61,209 bases of DNA, from assembly GCA_009602725.1 (NCBI GenBank), contig WELB01000087.1:36131-97339 (forward strand). Reading direction: 5' to 3'. The notes below the pieces were generated by a model. It saw only the letters and a program-made list of their open reading frames with translations, did not search any database and was not told the DNA's origin. This stretch comes from Spirogloea muscicola. Its lineage: Eukaryota > Streptophyta > Zygnematophyceae > Spirogloeales > Spirogloeaceae. Position numbers and translations under genes: made by a program. This document shows, piece after piece, positions 39,806 through 50,887 of the stretch (position 1 is its first letter; the number at the start of each line of letters is the position of its first letter).

Positions 39806-41861
39806 TCAAGGGAGGACCTTTGAGCCTGCCGCAGGCGGCAGGCCCATGTCCTCGGAAACTCGATTTATTCTCTCACTTTGGCCATCACTTTGTGAATGAA
39901 AGGCTGTGGACATGGCCTGTTTCGTGCCAATAATTTTGCAAACTACCTTCCAGAAGTGACCTGTAAAGCGAGGATCGCAATCTGAGACCAGCCTCTCAGG
40001 TACTCCATGCAACTTCCACACCGTATCCACAAAGATGCCAGCGAAATCCTTCGCCAAAACCCGCGTAGTTGTGGGAGCAAAATGCACCATTTTACTCAAG
40101 CGATCCACAAAGACGACTAGGGCATCATAGCCGTTACGCGTTGTAGGCAATTGTGTGATGAAACCCACACTTACATCAGACCCATGCTGCTCAAGAATCT
40201 GCAAGGGCTGAAGTAATCCGGCAGGCTTGCCAGAGATTGCCTTACTACGCTGGCACGTGGCACAGCTGACCACAAAAAGTGCGCACCTGGGCTGAAAAGC
40301 CATTCCACCAAAAAAAGGCGTCTCACAGCCTTTGGGTTTTGCTCACTCCAAGATGACCACTGTAAGGCGTATCATGCAGCTCCTGCATTATGTCAGTGCG
40401 CAAGGCATTGCAGTCGGGACCACAATAGCGTCGCCTTGCCACCAAAAGCCTTTGTCATCAGTGAGGGTGCTCAGATTGGCGACCTCAGCAGACCACGGGT
40501 CGGAACCATACCCTTGACAGATACCGACATGGAGCTCAGAAAAAATGGAGCTCAGAGAGGTCTGCCTTGGGTAGCTGAGAAGCTCGACGAGTCGGGCGCA
40601 GTCCTGCAGCCCGCACTCCAGAAGCATTCAAGGTAGCCAACACATCAGCGCCGCGGATGTTGCAATCCACAGGGTCCGCAACATCAGGACGTCCAGGGCG
40701 ATAAACCAACTGGAAATCGAATTGTGCAATACTCTTTGCCCATCGAGCTTGACGCCTAGTCAAATGCTGCTGCGTGTGGAAATATGTCAACGGGCAATGA
40801 TCCGTGACAACCGTAAATGCCACACCTTCCAGGTAGCAACGCCAAACGCGTAAGGCGTGCACCACAGCCAGCAATTCCTGCTCGCGCGTAGTGAAATTCG
40901 CTCTGCAGGATCAGCAGGCGACTCTCAAACGCTAACGGGTGACCCTCTTGCAAGAGCACGGCACCAACGCCGGTCAAAGAGGCATCGCTGACGAGTTCAT
41001 ATGGCACGCCTTGACGAGGGAAAGCAGGAAGCGCGGCCAGATCGACTGGTGGCTGGGAAAGGCCAGCCCCAAAAGAACGGACAAGGAATGGAAAGCCAGC
41101 ACAGGCGGAGACGTCAGCGCCTGCTGGATTCCCCCAAATGCACTCTGGCATTCGGACGACCATTCCTAAGGTACGTCCTTACGAATCAGCTTCGTAAGAG
41201 GAAGTGCCAGGTTCCCATAGCCTTGTAGGAACTTTCGGAAGTAGTGCACCGCCTGGAATGTAGCCGGTGCATTGGTCAAATCAAAGCTCAGCACCTTGAT
41301 GCTGATAAATAAGTGTCCAAGCGGCGTACGAAACGCCGACTTCAGAATATCGGCAGGCGTGATGCGAATTTGGTGGTACCCACTTGCCAGGTCCAGGGAG
41401 CTAAACACAGTAGCCCCTGCAAGCCAGTCGAACAGATCATCTATTCGAGGCAATGGGTAGCGGTTCTTGATGGTAAGCTTATTCAGAGCCCAATAGTCAA
41501 TGCACGTCCGTAGAGTGCCATCCTTCTTTTTGACAGATAGAGTGGGTGCTCCATATGGCGACTGAGAGGGCTCAATGTAGCCCTTCGCCAGCAGGTCCTC
41601 GACCTGGGGTTACATTTCTCGAAACTCGAGAGGGCTAAGCCGATACATGGGACGTTAAGGCGGTTGAGCGCCTGGCTCCAATGAAATTGTGTGAGCCACA
41701 CCTCGGTGAGGAGGTAGACCGTCCGGAAGAGAGACGGGAAACACATCTGCAAACTCTTCCAGCAGCTCATCAAGAACTTCGCCTTGTGAATCCGAAGCAT
41801 TCACACACAAGTCAGGTTTGGACTCGTCATCAGTGAACGCCACCATCACAAGAAATGCCAT
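39806..41861 (-). mobile_element. Degenerate Ty3/gypsy LTR retrotransposon (pol)
   Basis: Minus-strand pol in the order RT, RNase H, integrase, which defines Ty3/gypsy. A linker upstream of RT (41861-41655) ends HTISLEPGAQPP, then stops. RT motifs follow in broken frame ([16 protein letters not shown] near 41.54 kb; [15 protein letters not shown] near 41.38 kb; NAPATFQA near 41.26 kb). The sequence then jumps straight to [10 protein letters not shown], omitting the segment that should carry the catalytic Y(L/I)DD motif. RNase H (VSDASLTGVGAVLLQEG near 40.96 kb; RVWRCYLEGVAFTVVTDHCP near 40.84 kb) and integrase (CATCQRSK near 40.25 kb; FVDRLSKMVHFAPT near 40.10 kb; HSQSDGQSERINR near 39.85 kb) follow. 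A hairpin repeat Y is inserted at about 41.03-41.10 kb, between RT and RNase H. No flanking LTRs could be paired, and gag and protease were not recognised. The element is dead. Confidence 0.85.
41025..41100 (-). repeat. Hairpin module Y inserted in the gypsy pol
   Basis: In reverse complement it reads CCTTGTCCGTTCTTTTGG, GGCTGGCCTTTCCCAGCC, ACCAGTCGATCTGGCCGCG, matching the Y units at 30290 and 42945. It splits the gypsy pol frame, so the insertion is younger than the gypsy copy. Confidence 0.75.
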
Positions 41862-43822
41862 CTGGACAGTGTGATCTTTGTACCGGTACTAAAGTCCTTG
41901 GCCCTGGTTTACAGCAACAGGAGGTTGATCGACTTGCACTCTGATACCTTGCAGAAGGAGTGTGGCAAGGCACCAGCAAGAGAGTGACATGGGCAAGAGC
42001 CAAAGAGGATGTTGTTGACCAGCCACTTCTACAAGGTCGTCATAAGACAAGTACAGCGGGCTTGTAAATAGAACCAAGCTAGCTGGAAAAAGCACACATA
42101 ATCGTCTGGCAAAACACAGGCAAGAAGTTACTGACTGCAACAGGCCAGCGAGCATGCGACTAATACAAGGTTTGTCAAGCGTAGAGAGTGGCGACTCGAG
42201 GTCGGAGAGGTGACGAGTAGCAGAGGAAACAATCTGTACTTGTGAGCAAGTCGTCGAGAAATCGGACCACTCTTGTTCTGAGGTAACGGCACGACCATGA
42301 ACAGCAGAACACGAACTTGTAATGCTAAGCATTCTTGTGTAAGAATTTCTAACTAAAGTGAGCGATGGCTGTGAAAGTCCAGTGCAAATTCAAACGTCAA
42401 GGTCCGATAAAGCAGCTCTTCCAGAGGGAGCGACGGCTGTTGAAAGCCAGCCCCAAAAGACTGAACAAGGGCCGCAGGGGCAGAAAATCTAGGTGTATAG
42501 CAGTTCCAACCCCGTACCTGACAGTTACTTGATCTTTCTTTTCTTTCCTGGGCTGGCCTATCACGGTCATTGCCTTACAGCTGGCTAATACAGCCATCGC
42601 TCTCTACTGGAAGAGTATCTATCTCGTACTCTGAAAGAGCTATTTCTAGTGCAGGGTTTTCCAGCTTACACAGCCAACGTGCTCGGCAGGTGCAAGTTAC
42701 TCCGACTTGCGGCTGCTGACTTTATTACTAAGCTCCCATTCGCCGTGGTCTCTTGCATAGCTGTGTGGTGTTGCCGCCCTTTCGGCCCTTCCAATTTACG
42801 GCAATGGCTGTGAGAGGCCAGCCCAATGGAATGTACAAGGCGTGGAGGATGCAGCCAACTTAGCACACGACAGGAAGAGATTGAGCTATTTCGAAGGGGG
42901 CGGCTGTGAGAGACGAAGTGGGTCTCCCAAATTCGCACTCAAGCTCCCTCAGACCTTGTTCATTCTTTTGGGCTGGCCTTTCCCAGCCACCAGTCAATCT
43001 GGCCGCGCTTTCTCTCCCAAATGGGGGCAAGGGCTGTGAAAAGCCAGCCGAGAAAGGATGCGAGGTGCAAAGGGCCGGAAGGCGCCAAACACACACAGGC
43101 AGGATCCCTGAGGCGCCGATGGGGGGGAGGGTGTCGCGCCCCGGTCGCAGCCTGGGCAAGGTGTCGCGCTGACCCCGGGGGGAATGGGGACCGCGGAGGG
43201 AGGGCCCCAGTAATGAGTCAAGCCGGCAGCGGGGAGGGAGGAGGAGGGAGGGAGCCCTCCGTGGCCCACCCGGCCGTCGTTCTTTCCACCTGCACCGTGC
43301 GCCGGCCATGGCGGCACCTCGGAGGCCGCGCCCTGGCCAGCACAGAAGGACAGGAATAGTAATTGAGCGGCCATGAAGGCCAGCCGGGTGCACACTGAGA
43401 ACGTCCATAATGACAAGTCCAGCGGAGGCACAGGGCAGGCGGACAGGGCGCTTCAGCAACCCGGTGTCGGCAATCGGAAAGTCAGACGAGCTGAGGGGAG
43501 GAGGAGGAGGCAACCCCGCTGCGCTCGCCCGAGGCCTGCCCAGGCGACCCCGCTGCGCCTCGCCTCACTCCTCTCTCCCCGCGCCCGTCGACGGCCCGCA
43601 GTGGCCGCCGCCATTGCCGCCATTGCCGTAATTGCGCCGCCGCCGCCGCCGCCGCCGCCGTCGTTTGCAGGCTGCGGTGGCCACAGACGGCTCTGGGTCG
43701 ACAGCGCAGACTCCTGCGGGGCCCACGGTGGAGGTCAGCCTGCGAGCGGCCACTGGCCGTGATTTCAAGGCCTGACTGAAGCCCCCGGGACGGTGTGCGC
43801 CGCGCCGCACGGCGGACCGGCG
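41862..43822. other. Repeat-rich interval without intact gene
   Basis: This holds the diverged upstream part of the gypsy element (to about 42.35 kb), then several Y-type hairpin units in both orientations at about 42.43(-), 42.55(+), 42.79(-), 42.94(+) and 43.03(-) kb. From 43.48 kb it becomes GC-rich, including a GCC run at 43636-43660, and leads into the root-cap-like gene. This GC-rich lead-in is the start of the tandem-duplicated segment. Confidence 0.6.
42930..43070 (+). repeat. Hairpin module Y, back-to-back units
   Basis: A plus-orientation unit (CTCAAGCTCCCTCAGACC, TTGTTCATTC, GGGCTGGCCTTTCCCAGCC, then CAATCTGGCCGCGC) is followed immediately by a minus-orientation unit (GGGCTGTGAAAAGCCAGCC). 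The first is nearly identical to 30290-30360. Confidence 0.75.
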
Positions 43823-45436
43823 ATGGCCAGGCCTGCCGCCGCCGGCACTGCGTCGCTGGCGGCCGCGGCTGCTGCNTGCTGTCGCTGGCGGCCGCGGCGG
43901 GCGCCGCCTCCACGCCGCTGGAGCTCCCGCTCGCGCCGGGCCGGCACGTTTGCCTTGTCGCCGACGAGGCCTTGCACGTCAACGCGCACCTCGTAGCCAC
44001 CGCCGCCGCCGCCGCCCCGGCAGTCGGGTCGCTCACTCTCACGGCTGGCCGCACGCGCCTCGCCGTTGCGCCCGCTCGTGACGGCCGCCGCCTCCAGCTG
44101 CTCCTGAACGGGGGAGAGCTCGTCGCAAGTGCCCCCGTTGGCATCGGTGAGTGCCTCCTGGCAATTGGTTGCTGCAGCTGTTAGAGCGGCACAAGGCACT
44201 GCAAGCCACAGCGGCCATCGCCGGTCTTCGTCCTGGCCGAGCTTTGCCCAGTCCAAGAAGAACAAGCATCTCACTAATAAGTCCGCTAATTGTTGACCGT
44301 AAGCCGCGTGCTCGTGTGCAGGAGCCGTGACGGGAGTAACAACGGCAGCTGTGTGGGAGCTTGAGCCAGCCGGCGGGCCGTCCATCCGGATAATGCTTGC
44401 ACCAGATGGGTCTGTGCGAGTAACAGTAAATGACGACAGCACCGGCGGCAGCAGCACCTCTGGCGACGGCACTATGGCCCTTGACGCAACCGTGGCAGTG
44501 GCGCCATGCACCGCTGGCGGCGAGGCCTGCGGCGGCACCCCGCTCTTGAGCCTTGAGCTTCACCACCTGTCAGGCACACCTGTGCTCAGCGGCACCCTTG
44601 GCCGCCACTACAACCAAGCCGCCCTAACTGAGGTCCCGCTGGGTAAGCCATATCACCTTACAGTAGCTGGCAGCTTTGGCCTGCATTCTCGCTCCTCCTC
44701 CAGTCTCACTTTTTCCTTCTCCCCTTGCCTTGCCAGAAACTTTGCACACACTCACCTTCAGTCTTTTGTTGGTGTTACGCAGGCTGGCAAAGCAGCTGAC
44801 TTGAGCAGTTTCATTTCATCGGGGCCATGGGCTTTCGACTGTGGGGTCCGCCGAGGCGCCGCTGGCATGGCTGCTGCAGACGCATTCGGAAGCGCTGCGC
44901 AGGTTGCAGCTGTGGAGGCCTTCACCTTCACGCTTGACAGTGACGAGGCGGAGCCTGTGCTGACTGATGCTCGTGCAAGCGACAGCCTTGGCAAGGGCTC
45001 CTGGGCCATGGTTGGCGGCAACGCCAATGAAGGAGGAGGAGAGCTGCAGGAGATTGCGGAGTATGTGGGGCGCTCGCAGCTGTCCTATAAGACCAACTGG
45101 GGTGGCAAGCTATCATTTGATGATTTGGCTACTTCCAGTGGCTGGGGGGCAGCATACTCAAAAAGATTGAGTATGCTGCGTGGCAGCCGGCAGGCGGCAC
45201 CAGCAACCTCTCAGGATGATTCAATAGATGACGAGCTGCCGTTTGTTGAGAAACAATTGGACAACCTGCAAAGTCAGCAAGAGGAGGAGTTGAGGGAGGA
45301 GGACGAAGAAGGGGGTGGGGTGCAGGTTGATCAAGTGCTGGCTAACAGCATGCACGATATAGATGGCAGGTCAAGCAGCAATAGCAGTTTCTGGGAGAGA
45401 TCCAAGCAGATAATGCGGCAGGTTCTCAGCAGTTGA
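43823..45436 (+). CDS. Root-cap-like secreted protein, tandem copy 1
   Basis: Proposed exons are 43823-44146, 44322-44642 and 44796-45436. The N-terminus MARPAAAGTASLAAAAA is an Ala-rich signal-peptide-like segment. GRHVCLVADEALHVNAHLVA follows, resembling the DFCIVSDPNLHINAHF block of the plant Root_cap family (PF06830). Later blocks are RIMLAPDGSVRVTVNDDS, LSGTLGRHYNQAAL (compare the family's GVLGQTYR) and GPWAFDCGV (compare FATDCAV). The C-terminus is Ser/Glu-rich and probably disordered. The start frame and the conserved frame differ by one base, and the undetermined base at 43876 lies between them, so one missing base there restores the frame. The intron 2 acceptor was chosen to keep the frame, but the intron is also open if retained. 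Family assignment is from remembered motif similarity. A 13-bp perfect hairpin sits in exon 3. Confidence 0.65.
45149..45179. repeat. Perfect 13-bp inverted repeat in exon 3 of root-cap copy 1
   Basis: GCAGCATACTCAA and TTGAGTATGCTGC flank a 5-base loop. The duplicated copy 2 lacks the left arm and loop at the same place and keeps only a diverged right arm (near 47998-48010), so the hairpin arose in copy 1 after duplication. Confidence 0.9.
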
Positions 45437-46719
45437 CACCGTGGCAGTAGGCCGCTGGCGGCTGTGGCGAAGGCCAATTTGCAGCCAGATGGAGGTGTAC
45501 TGCAACAGCCATGGTTTCATATGCCAATGGAGTCAGACGGCCCGTCCACGTTCTGTCAGTTCTTTAGTGCAGCTGGTTCTCAATTCTTAACAGCCTGGTC
45601 CTCTGAAGCTGGCATGCAACAGCCAGCATTCGGCCGTGTGTCATCATTCTTATTCTTTAATACATTATTAAACTCTCACTTTCCTATGCTGCAGGCTGGA
45701 TCAGAAGCCTCTTGTCCCTCTGCCAAAACCACTAGGACCAAGACAACTGAATCATCTTTCACAGGGACGGGAGCTGTAGAATCCAGTCTCCTGGGAACGT
45801 GTCGGAGCTTGTTAAAATCTAGGATCCAAAGGTCATAGTGTTCAGGGCTCGGAAATAGGACTTTGGCTTATAGCTTGTTGAAGGGAGATCTAGGAGCACG
45901 CTCAAAGCTTTTGTCGTGATGAGGCGTACACTGAACCAGCTGCAGCATCAAGCCCGAAGTTGCACGAGGGCCCCCTTATGTGGGGGAGCCTCAGAAAAAG
46001 AGATAAAGGCCAGTGCGAAAGCCATCTTCGTTTGTTGGGTCCATTTGGGCTGTCCTTGCCCTAGCTATCTTATCGGGCAGGCCTTCCATAGCCCTCGCCC
46101 CTTGTTGGTAGAGCTGCTTCTTCTCTTGGTGTGTCCTCTCACAGCCATCGCCTTACCTGAAAGAGCTTATGTTTCTTCTTCTAACTTTAGACCCGGCTGA
46201 AGAATTACCGTGTGTTCTAAGCAAAGCAAGGATGACTGAAGGAAGACTAGTATCCACGAGTGCGTATGCAGATCCGACAGCTTTACCTGGGAGCCGGAGC
46301 ACCGCCAATAAAGCCAGGAAAGCAGGAAGGAGTAGAAGCTCTTCCTAAGGGGGCGAGGGCTGTGAAAGCCAGCCCAGAAAGAATGGACAAGGTCCAAAGG
46401 GCGGAAGGGCGCTAAAACCACACAGCTATACAAATGAGGACAGCGCTTCCAAATTGACACGGGTGTTTACGACGGAGCCACAGGCTAGGCAGGCAGGGCG
46501 CTGTGAGCAATAATAGGAAGCCAGATGAGCTGAGGGGAGGAGGCAACTGCAGGCTCCAGGCCAGTACCGTTGCCCCCGCCGCACCTCGCCTTGCTCCTTC
46601 CAGCGCCCGCCGACGGCCGAAGCCGCCCCGCCGCTTTGGCCGCCATCGCCGCCTTCCGGCTGCCGCCGCCGTCGCCGCCGCCATCGCCGCCTTCTGTCGC
46701 CGCCGCCTGCGGAGCGGCA
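45437..46719. repeat. 3' flank of duplication unit 1 and junction with unit 2
   Basis: The 3' flank of copy 1 contains hairpin-type repeats at about 46.04-46.15 (+) and 46.34-46.42 (-) kb. The same flank recurs after copy 2 at about 48.7-49.2 kb, including GTATCCACGAGTG / GTATTCACGAGTG and GGGAGCCGGAG. The segment from 46.49 kb matches that from 43.48 kb (GACGAGCTGAGGGGAGGAGG / GATGAGCTGAGGGGAGGAGG), placing the junction near 46.45-46.49 kb. Confidence 0.7.
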
Positions 46720-48280
46720 ATGGACAGGCCTGCCGCCGGCGACGCTGCGCTGCTGGCGNGCTGGCGGCCGCGGCGGGCGCCGCTGCCACCCTGCTGGAGC
46801 TCCCGCTCGCGCCGGGCTGGCACGTCTGCCTCGTCGCCGACGAGGCTCTGCACGTCAACGCGTACCTCGTGGCCACTGCCGCCGCCGCCGCCCCAGCAGT
46901 CGGGTCGTCGCTCACTCTCAGGGCTGGCCCCACGCGCCTCGCCGTTGCGCCCGCTCGTGACGGCCGCCACCTCCGGCTGCAACTGAACAGGGGGAGATCT
47001 CGTCGCAAGTGCCCCCGTTGGTACTGGTGAGTGCCTCCTGGCAACCGGTTGCTGGAGCTGTCAGAGCGGCACAAGGCACTGCCAGCCACAGCGGCCATCG
47101 GCGGTCTTCGTCCTTGCCAAGCCCTGCCCCACTACGAGAGAAACAAGTACCTCACCAGCAGTCCGCGAGGAACTGACGATAAGCTGCATGCTCGTGTTGC
47201 AGGAGACGTGACAACAGCAGCTGTGTGGGGCCGTCCATCCGGATAGCGCTTGCACCAGATGGGTCTGTGCGAGTTCCAGTAAATGACGACAGCGCCGGCG
47301 GCAGCAGCACCTCTGCAGACGGCCTTATGGTCCTTGACGCAACCATAACAGTGGCGCCATGCTTTGCTGGCGGCGAGGCCTGCGGCGGCACCCCGCTGTT
47401 GAGCTTTGAGCTTCACCACCTGTCAGGGGCACTCCTGTGCTCAGCGGCACCCTTGGCCGCCACTACAACCAAGCCGCCCTACCTGAGGTCCCGCTCGTCA
47501 TGACACATTTCCTTCAGTACCTGGCAGCTGTGGCTGCATTCTCTGTCCTCCTTCAGTCTCATTTTCTCCTTCTCCCCTTGCGTTGCCAGCAACTTTGCAA
47601 ACACTCATCTTCTGACATTTGTTGCTTTATGCAGGCTGGCAAAGCAGCTGAAGCGAGCAGTTTCATTCCAACGGGGCCATGGGCCTTCGACTGTGGGGTC
47701 GGCCGAGGCGCCGCTGGCATGGCTGCTGCAGACGCATTCGGAAGCGCTGCGCAGGTTGCAGCTGTGGAGGCCTTCACCTTCGCGCTTGACAGTGACGAGG
47801 CGGAGCCTGTGCTGACTGATGCTCGTGCAAGCGACAGCCTTGGCAAGGGCACCTGGGCCACGGTTGACAGCCACGCCAATGAAGGCGGAGGAGAGTTGCA
47901 GGAGACTGCGGAACCTGTGGGGCGTTCTCAGCTGTCCTACAAGACCAACTGGGGCAAGCCGTCACTTGATGACTTGGCTACTTCAGCTGGGTGAGTCTGA
48001 GCATGCAGCGTGGCAGCCAGCACGGAGCACCAGAAGACTCTTCCGATGATCCAATAGATCTGCTATTGATGAGGAACAATTGGACAACCTGCAACGTCAG
48101 CAAGAGGGAGAGTTGAGGGAGGAGGACGAAGAAGGGGGTGGGATGCAGGTGTATCAAGTGCTGGCCAACAGCATGCACGATATAGATGGCAGGTCAAGCA
48201 GCAATAGCTTGTTCTGGGAAAGATCCAAGCAGATCATGCGGCAGGTTCTCAGCCGGCGACACTGTGGCGGTAAGGGCTGG
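46720..48280 (+). pseudogene. Root-cap-like gene, tandem copy 2, decayed
   Basis: This aligns along its length with copy 1 (GWHVCLVADEALHVNAYLVA; LAPDGSVRVPVNDDS; GPWAFDCGVGRGAAGMAAAD) but has several disabling changes. There is an extra base after CTGAACA near 46.98 kb that shifts the end of exon 1. An internal deletion removes the ELEPAGG segment near 47.23 kb. Two extra bases follow CACCTGTCAGG near 47.43 kb. The intron 2 donor GGTAAG is replaced by CGTCAT near 47.50 kb. A stop (GCTGGGTGA) comes just after LATSAG near 47.99 kb. An undetermined base at 46759 sits in the signal-peptide region, as in copy 1. It is unlikely to make the full protein. Confidence 0.75.
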
Positions 48281-49214
48281 CGGTTGTGGCAGAGGCCAAT
48301 TTGCAGCCAGATGGAGGCATACTGCAGCAGCCATAATTCCATAGGCCAATGAAATCAGACGGCCCGTCCAGGTTCTGTCGGATATTTGTGCAGCTGGGTT
48401 TCACTTCTTAACACCTAGTCCTCCGAAGCTGGCATGCAATAGCAAGCATTAAGCCCTGTAGCATCGTTATTTTATTCATATCACCGTTACATCTCTACTA
48501 ACTCTTCACTTCCTATGCTGCAGGCTGGACCAGAAGCCTCTTGTCTCTGCCAAAACCATTAGCACCAAGACAAGTGGATTATAGTTCACAGGGACGGGAG
48601 CTGTGGAAGTCCGGTCTCCTGGAAATTCGTCGGAGTTCATTGATAATTAGGACTTACAATTGAAGTTAGTCTAGGACTCGGGAATAGGACTTGGGCTTGT
48701 AGCTTGCTAAGAGTTGGAAAACTTCATGTGGGGGAGCCTGCAGAAGAAAGAGAGAGACCAGTGCGAAAGCCTTTTCCGTTTGTCAATTGCTTTTGGGCTG
48801 TCCTTGCCCTAGCTTTCTTGTCGGGCAGGCCTGTCATAGCCTTCGCCCCTTGTTGGGTTGGCTTGCCAGCCCCTCTTCTCTATGGGCGAGCTCTTTCTTC
48901 TCTGGAAGAACTGCTTCTTTTGGGGGTGTCCTCTCACAGCCATCGCCTTACTTGAAAGCGTTCAAGTTTGTTATTCTTCTCCTTTGAGACCCGGCTGAAT
49001 GATGACATAGTATTCACGAGTGAGCATATGCAGTCCGACAAAGTTACATGGGAGCCGGAGAAACGCCAAGTAAGCCAGGAAAGCAGGAAGAAGAAGCTCT
49101 TCCAAAGGGGGCGAGGCCTGTGAAAGCCAGCCCAGTAAACATGGACAAGGTCCATAGGGCTGAAAGGAGCTATAACCGCACAGCTGTACAAGTGACTACG
49201 GCGGAGGGAGGCTA

Positions 49215-49370
49215 ATAATAGAAGAAGGTGCTCGCCCATTGAGAAGAGGGGCTGGCAAAGCCAACCCAAAAAGAATGGACAATGTTCAAAGCCAAGAGAG
49301 AAGGCGCGCGGGGCGCATGAATTGAAAGGGAGGCCAATTCAAGCCAATACATTGTTCAAGCCAAATAATA
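49215..49370. repeat. Y-X composite repeat
   Basis: On the minus strand, module X (TTCAATTCATGCGCCCCGCG, CGCCTTCTCTCTT) runs directly into TGGCTTTGAACATTGTCC and the Y hairpin. This is the clearest case of X and Y as one unit. The TTTGAACATTGTCC segment is shared with the solo Y copy at 37882. Confidence 0.8.
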
Positions 49371-49739
49371 GGAAGGTGGCAAGGCGAGGCGATCGACCTG
49401 AGGCGCCTGACACGGGCAAAGCGGGCTTGCCGGTTTCCCCGCGCCTGTGTGGTCGCCAGAAGTCAGCGGCGGCGTCTCAGGGGGCGCCGCCGGGAAATGA
49501 AACGAAGCTCCGGCGGAAGCTCCTACTCGGGCAAGCGGGGCCGCGGAGACGCTGAGGCAACAACGCCCTGGGCTTCCGCTTCCACACACATTGCTGGCCA
49601 TGCAGTGCGACTGAGCGGGTCAGCTTAGCAGCAGGTGACGTACATTTGTCAATGTGCTTGCCTCTGTACTTGGCCACACATGGCCTCCCCATCTCTTAAT
49701 ACACACGTTTTCCCTGGGCGTGGCCACGAAAGAGAAGAA

Positions 49740-50158
49740 TGAGCTCGCCCATAGAAGACGGGCTGGTAGAAGAAAGTGCTCGCCCATTGAGAATAGGGGC
49801 TGGAACAACCAGCCCGAAAAAGAATGAACAGAGTAGAAGCCAGCCAAAAAAGAATGGACAAAATCCAAAGAGCTACAACAGGTGCCGAAAAGAAGGGAAA
49901 CACACAGCTAGGCATCTAGACAACAAGACATGACGAAACCACAGGAAGCTCAATACCCGCGGGTGAGCAACATCAGGTCAGAGAAGCTCGAAGCTGGAAA
50001 AGATGCAGGCAGACGAGACCCGGAAGCAGCAACAAGAGCACGGCCCGCGCGCGAGTGGACGGCATGAGCGAGGGAGCGTTGAAGCGACACGGAGAGCCGC
50101 ATCCGGAAGACCTGGGCCAGGGAGCCGGCCGCGTTGAAGCCGGGCAGCCCCCCTGGAA
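49740..50158 (-). mobile_element. 5'-truncated LINE 3' end (endonuclease tail, 3' UTR, Y tail)
   Basis: In reverse complement this is nearly identical to 29015-29380. It has the last part of the endonuclease frame (from GGGCTGCCCGGCTTCAACGC to the SYSDL...GY end), the same 3' UTR (GTATTGAGCTTCCTGTGGTT), then TTTGTCCATTC and two Y hairpin units. Its 5' truncation point is joined directly to module X at 50159-50163. Only one or two positions in the compared stretches differ from 29 kb, so it is recent. Confidence 0.82.
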
Positions 50159-50162
50159 AGAG

Positions 50163-50275
50163 AGAAGGCGCGCGGGGCGCATGAAATGAAACGGAGGCCA
50201 GTTCAAGCCGATATATTGTTCAGGCAGAGTCTAGGGCAAACAAAACAGGGCTACATATTATGGAGACCGATAGGC
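50163..50275 (+). repeat. Module X copy upstream of DUF427 gene 1
   Basis: It starts GAGAGAAGGCGCGCGGGGCG and continues through TGTTCAGGCAGAGTC to a TACATATTATGGAGAC-like end. It is more diverged than the copies at 53919 and 54351. Its left edge abuts a truncated LINE end. Confidence 0.8.
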
Positions 50276-50887
50276 CACGAGACGGTGCGGGGAACGGAGC
50301 GGAGATGGCAGTGTGACGGAAGCGATTGCGGTGGCGGCGGACGGTGGCGGCTTGTGAGCCCGCAGCTTCGCTCTCACCCCCTTCCCTCGAAGCCGCCCCT
50401 GATATCCAGAGTGCGCCCTCTTCCACACTCTTTGCCCCCAATTTTCGAACAGCTTTTGCCTGAACAACAAATTGGCTCGCTTTGGCCTCGCTCTCAATGC
50501 GAACCTTCGCTCTCAACAAGAACCCGTAAACACACCGTGCGCTGAATGTCATCGCCCCTGCAGTAAGCGCTTTCAAATACCTGGGACCTCATTCAGTCTT
50601 TTATTCCGGGTCGGGCCTTTTCACAGCCCTCGCTCCCTTCCTCGAAGTATCTGCTTCGTCACCACCCGGCCACCTTGCTTAGCCCCATGCCTCACCTCCG
50701 GCTGCCTCGCCAGCTTCTCTCCCTCTGCCGCCGCAGCCCGCCGCCGCGGCCCGCAAGTAAGCTCTCCGTGAACCGCCGGCACTGCGCTCCGGTCGTCCTC
50801 CTCTCCTGGCTGGCTCTTACAGCCTTTCTTTTGCTATCAGCAGCCGCATTCCTCTTCTTCTCCGGCTCGCTGTCGCCACCAGCAATC

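Larger units (their letters stand above)
48281..50887. other. Repeat-rich interval between root-cap copy 2 and DUF427 gene 1
   Basis: Contents in order: decayed 3' end of copy 2; its duplicated flank with Y-type hairpins (48.78-48.96 +, 49.09-49.18 -); a Y-X composite (49.21-49.37); unexplained GC-rich sequence (49.38-49.62); two Y units (49.74-49.88 -); a reverse-complement LINE 3' end (49.89-50.16); module X (50.16-50.28); then GC-rich sequence with another hairpin unit (50.61-50.66) that leads to the DUF427 gene. Confidence 0.7.
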
